Source: an uncultured Lachnospiraceae bacterium (GTDB lineage Bacteria; Bacillota; Clostridia; Lachnospirales; Lachnospiraceae). Taken from it: DNA of 15,585 nt. Below, one piece after another: positions 12,963 through 15,585 of the stretch. A program made the translations under genes and the position numbers. The notes below the pieces were generated by a model. That model was not told the DNA's origin. It searched no databases and was given only the letters and a program-made list of their open reading frames with translations. The stretch spans positions 1-15,585 of the forward strand of contig CAJUSS010000084.1 in the NCBI GenBank assembly GCA_910588895.1. Reading direction: 5' to 3'. How positions within the stretch are numbered: position 1 is the first letter of the stretch; every line of letters begins with the position of its first letter.

Positions 12963-14114
12963 ATGAACAAAAAAGACATATCCGAGATCAAAAAGCAGTT
13001 CACACCAGAGAACTGCGCCATCACCCGCATCTGCGGCTGCTATGTGGATGGCGAAAAGAATAAAAAGACCGAGATGGCAGATCCTTTCCTCTCTCTTCCT
13101 GAGGAGGACCGATTTAAGTATCTTGAGATCTTCCGAAAGACCCTTTCCGGCACCATCGGCAAGAACCTGCTGAACATGGATTTTCCCACAGACGCGGAGA
13201 TGCCGGGAGGCGGGCAGCATTTCTTCCTCCAGCTGCGGACCAGCCATCTGGAGGATGCCGAACTTTTAGAGCAGTTTTATGACAAGGTGATCCAGTATTA
13301 TGATCATGGGGAGAACTATCTGATCCTGCTGATCCACGCCCTCTATGATATCCCCGGAAAGTCCTCGGATAACCTGGAGATGTTCGACGCCTCCGACGAG
13401 GTCTACGACCACATCCTCTGCTCGATCTGCCCGGTGAAGCTGTCCAAGGCCGGTCTTTCCTATGACGCAGAGGAGAACTGCTTCCGCAACCGGAGCCGGG
13501 ACTGGATCGTGGAGATGCCGGACCGGGGCTTTTTATTCCCCGCCTTCAATGACCGGGGCACCGATATCCACAGCTTCCTCTACTACTCCAAAAACGGGGA
13601 GGACCTCCACGAGAGCTTTGTGGAGACCCTTTCCGGCTGCCCCATGCCCATGACCGCCGGCGTACAGAAGGAGACCTTCAACCAGCTGGTGGAAGAGACC
13701 CTGGGGGAGACCTGCGATTATGACCTGGTGAAGAACATCCACGAACAGCTCACCGCCATGATCGAGGAGAAAAAGGACGATCCGGAACCTCTGTCCCTGG
13801 ACAAATATGAGGTCAAGAACCTTTTAGAAGCCAGCGGCGCCGATGAAGAAAAGATGGAAGCCTTTGACCATAACTTCGACGAGACCGCCGGGCCAAAGGC
13901 CTCCCTTCTGGTGTCCAATGTGGCCAACACCAGAAAATTTGAGATCAAGACCCCCACCGTCACCATCCAGGTGGACCCGGACTACGCCGATCTTGTGGAG
14001 ACCAAGATCGTGGACGGCCGGCGCTGTCTGGTGATCGGGATCGACGAGAACGTGATGGTGAACGGGATCGCCGTCACCGCCACGGAGATGGACAAGAAGG
14101 ATCGGTCCCAGTGA
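12963..14114 (+). CDS. DUF4317 family protein
   Basis: The 383-residue product matches DUF4317, an uncharacterised family common in Lachnospiraceae and related clostridia. It begins MNKKDISEIKKQFTPENCAI and has TRICGCYVDGEK (residues 21-32), LLNMDFP (69-75), the segment FLYYSKNGEDLHESF (205-219) and a C-terminal part with IHEQLTAMIEE (260-270) and IDENVMVNGIAVTA (359-372). No signal peptide or membrane segment is seen, so it is probably cytoplasmic; no catalytic motif can be named. The length is normal for the family. AAAAAGGTGG lies 12 bases before the ATG, a slightly long spacing. No convincing promoter was found in the 120 bases upstream. It stands alone between lysR and a strong terminator. 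Confidence 0.87.
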   Translation: MNKKDISEIKKQFTPENCAITRICGCYVDGEKNKKTEMADPFLSLPEEDRFKYLEIFRKTLSGTIGKNLLNMDFPTDAEMPGGGQHFFLQLRTSHLEDAELLEQFYDKVIQYYDHGENYLILLIHALYDIPGKSSDNLEMFDASDEVYDHILCSICPVKLSKAGLSYDAEENCFRNRSRDWIVEMPDRGFLFPAFNDRGTDIHSFLYYSKNGEDLHESFVETLSGCPMPMTAGVQKETFNQLVEETLGETCDYDLVKNIHEQLTAMIEEKKDDPEPLSLDKYEVKNLLEASGADEEKMEAFDHNFDETAGPKASLLVSNVANTRKFEIKTPTVTIQVDPDYADLVETKIVDGRRCLVIGIDENVMVNGIAVTATEMDKKDRSQ

Positions 14115-14171
14115 CCTCCGTTTCGGCCGGACAGGCAGGCATATCGTATCAGGAGAGATGGATATGAAAAA

Positions 14172-14215
14172 GGCTGCCGCAAAACGATCTTCATCCGTTT
14201 TGCGGCAGCCCTTTT
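14172..14215. terminator. Strong bidirectional terminator
   Basis: GGCTGCCGCAAAACG (14172-14186) and CGTTTTGCGGCAGCC (14196-14210) pair over 15 bp with a 9-base loop. TTTT follows on the plus side and an A run precedes the stem, so it can serve both the DUF4317 gene and the convergent Nudix gene, whose stop lies 13 bases past it. Confidence 0.9.
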
Positions 14216-14227
14216 CGCGGTATGTGC

Positions 14228-14680
14228 TCAAAAATATTTCTTCGAGCCCCAAAGGTTCGCCTTTTTCAGATCCAGATATTCATTATAAGCCTTTTCCAGG
14301 ATCTGCTTCTCATTGGAAAACTTCAACAGATGGTAGGCTTCATAAAATTTATAATAGCCGGAATCCACAAAATACTCCTCCCGTTGTGGTTTGCTGTAGT
14401 AGCTGTCCGCCATCATCAGATACCAGTGTACGTCCTTCTCCACTACGTCCTGGGGCGTATTGAAGCTGTATTGGCTCTTTCCAATGTATTTGATGATCGA
14501 TGCGTTGACGCCAGTCTCCTCCTTCACTTCCCTGAGGGCTGTCTCCTTAAACTCTTCTCCAGACTCTACAGTTCCCTTTGGCAAGACCCACCCCTCGTAT
14601 TTGTTCTTGTAATTTTTATACAAAACAAGGATCTTACCACGAAAAATAACCACACCGCCGCAGCTCGTTGCCTCGATCAT
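14228..14680 (-). CDS. Nudix hydrolase
   Basis: The 150-residue cytoplasmic protein belongs to the Nudix superfamily, which hydrolyses a nucleoside diphosphate linked to another group. The full 23-residue Nudix box is present at residues 36-58, with G36, E42, R50, E51, E54, E55 and G57 in the required places to bind the metal. The N-terminal strand (SCGGVVIFRGKILVL) and the KYEGWVLPKG entry resemble the bacterial Ap4A-hydrolase/MutT-like group. The C-terminal half is rich in Tyr, Phe and Lys. Substrate cannot be fixed by eye. The ATG at 14678-14680 is chosen because TAGGAGGG lies 6-7 bases upstream; the 37 codons further upstream lie within the leader and promoter. The promoter is at 14763-14791. 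It is transcribed toward the strong terminator at 14172-14210. Confidence 0.92.
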   Translation of the reverse strand: MIEATSCGGVVIFRGKILVLYKNYKNKYEGWVLPKGTVESGEEFKETALREVKEETGVNASIIKYIGKSQYSFNTPQDVVEKDVHWYLMMADSYYSKPQREEYFVDSGYYKFYEAYHLLKFSNEKQILEKAYNEYLDLKKANLWGSKKYF

Positions 14681-14699
14681 TGCAATCCCTCCTACAGGC

Positions 14700-14732
14700 C
14701 CCGGGACGGACTGAAAAAGACCAGCTCCCGGG
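14700..14732 (-). other. Leader hairpin before the Nudix gene
   Basis: CCCGGGA (14700-14706) and TCCCGGG (14726-14732) form a 7-bp GC stem with an extra CTG/CAG inside, ending about 8 bases before the ribosome binding site. On the plus strand ATTTTT follows, so it looks like an intrinsic terminator for that strand, though no plus-strand gene ends here. On the minus strand it could be a leader structure that affects translation. Confidence 0.4.
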
Positions 14733-14762
14733 ATTTTTGGTGTGTCGGCATAGACTGTACCA

Positions 14763-14791
14763 AGTATACCTCTTTTCCAGGAGAGATGCAA
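14763..14791 (-). promoter_or_regulatory. Promoter of the Nudix gene
   Basis: The minus strand reads TTGCAT (plus 14786-14791), 17 bases, then TATACT (plus 14763-14768), a good housekeeping promoter. The start is near 14756, giving a leader of about 75 bases. It lies 34 bases beyond the stop of the upstream penicillin-binding protein gene. Confidence 0.65.
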
Positions 14792-14824
14792 GCGGACAAG
14801 TAAAATTACCAGATAGTTTCTCGC

Positions 14825-15585
14825 CTACCGCAGCAGATACTGATCGAACATCGCCCTGGCGATAGGTGCTGCCGCGCGGCCGCCGGAACCGCCCTCCTCC
14901 ACCACTACCGTCACCACGATCTTAGGATCGTCGGCAGGTGCATAGCCGGTGAACCAGGCATGGGTCTCCCTGCCCCGGTTAAATTCCGCCGAGCCGGTCT
15001 TTCCAGCTGCCGGATAAGGGGCATCCCGAAGAGCTGAGCCGGTCCCCTCGGTCACCACGCGGACCATCAGCTCGTTTAGGTTGGCGGACTCTTCTGCCGT
15101 CATCAGGCTCCCGTAGGCCTTCGGAAGGAACTTCTTGACCTCCTCCCCCATCGTATCCTGCACATGGTCCATCAGATAAGGATCCATCAAGATCCCGCCG
15201 TTGGCGATGGCGGAGGTGATCATGGCGATGTGCATGGGTGTGACCTGGGTCTTTCCCTGTCCGATCGCGGTCTGGAGGATGTCCCACTCCTTTGCTCCGG
15301 CTTCCAACTGGTAGGAGCTCTTCGAGTATGCCATGGGGAGGGGGAGCTCTCCATCAAACAAAAGCTGCCGGGCCAGACCATGCATGGCATCCAGATCCAG
15401 CTCCAGCCCCAGCTTTGCAAAAGCTCCGTTGCAGGAGTTGGCAAAAGCCAGCCCCAGATCCTGGGACCCGTGGACCGCCCCTTGGTAGCACCGGATGGAG
15501 TAGTCATCCAGCGTAAAGAGGCCGGTGCAGTCGAACTGATAGGCCCCATACCCCGCCGGATCCTCCCGCATCGCCTCCAATGCCG
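14825..15585 (-). CDS. Penicillin-binding transpeptidase, 3' part
   Basis: The gene is cut by the window's right edge; about 253 C-terminal codons are visible. The product is a DD-transpeptidase of the class B penicillin-binding type that cross-links peptidoglycan outside the membrane. The SxN motif is NSCN (Ser codon at 15434-15436). The KTG triad is AGKTGSAEF (Lys codon at 14999-15001). The segments YSIRCYQGAVHGSQDL and GQGKTQVTPMHIAM are typical of clostridial homologues. The active-site SxxK motif and the N-terminal membrane anchor lie beyond the edge, so activity cannot be checked fully. The TTG near 15580 is not treated as the start, because the reading frame continues to the edge with family-like residues. 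It ends with TAG at 14825-14827. No terminator is seen between it and the Nudix promoter. Confidence 0.93.
   Translation of the reverse strand, partial: ALEAMREDPAGYGAYQFDCTGLFTLDDYSIRCYQGAVHGSQDLGLAFANSCNGAFAKLGLELDLDAMHGLARQLLFDGELPLPMAYSKSSYQLEAGAKEWDILQTAIGQGKTQVTPMHIAMITSAIANGGILMDPYLMDHVQDTMGEEVKKFLPKAYGSLMTAEESANLNELMVRVVTEGTGSALRDAPYPAAGKTGSAEFNRGRETHAWFTGYAPADDPKIVVTVVVEEGGSGGRAAAPIARAMFDQYLLR

Noticed and set aside
14681..14791. Upstream start for the Nudix gene adding 37 residues
   Set aside because: It would begin at the -35 box of the predicted promoter and lacks a ribosome binding site. The inner ATG has TAGGAGGG.

Overview
The window looks like a chromosomal stretch from an anaerobic, low-to-mid GC Firmicute, most likely a clostridial gut lineage such as Lachnospiraceae. 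This rests on strong AGGAGG-type ribosome binding sites, families typical of that group (DUF4317, DUF3737, DUF2325, a clostridial-type penicillin-binding transpeptidase) and GH2 beta-galactosidase and acetamidase/formamidase genes. The tetranucleotide GATC is unusually dense in both genes and spacers.

Layout. (1) 58-2697 looks like remnants of a mobile element: a minus-strand tyrosine integrase with a long low-complexity insert, a plus-strand intergenic stretch that may encode a structured RNA ending in an intrinsic terminator (about 1766-2032), and a decayed hicAB toxin-antitoxin pair. hicA is split by a one-base frameshift in an A tract, and hicB has lost its C-terminal half and runs into the next gene. 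(2) 2675-4397 is a two-gene ABC importer module (ATPase plus permease, SsuB/SsuC or TauB/TauC type) with no substrate-binding protein in view. It is closed by a bidirectional terminator at 4427-4460. (3) On the minus strand lie a complete cytoplasmic beta-galactosidase (4522-7773) and an acetamidase/formamidase (8018-9019), each with its own promoter. (4) A small DUF2325 gene (9248-9538) has a near-consensus Fur box over its promoter and a second dyad in its leader. (5) A three-gene minus-strand operon (11635 down to 9772) encodes a small helical protein, a DUF3737 beta-helix protein and a lipoprotein with a cyclophilin-like domain. It is divergent from a LysR-type regulator (11916-12839), with a LysR-type dyad next to the operon's -35 box. 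(6) A DUF4317 gene, a convergent Nudix hydrolase and the 3' part of a penicillin-binding transpeptidase fill the right end.

How the parts relate. The integrase-hicAB segment sits directly upstream of the ABC genes, so the transporter may now depend on the old hicAB promoter. The LysR gene and the divergent DUF3737 operon look like one regulatory unit. The DUF2325 gene appears iron-controlled. Most other genes are single transcription units. No tRNA, rRNA, CRISPR array or complete insertion sequence was found. The points most worth following are the frameshifted hicA, the possible structured RNA, the LysR/DUF3737/cyclophilin-like operon, the Fur-box DUF2325 gene, and the recurrent low-complexity inserts together with the GATC density.
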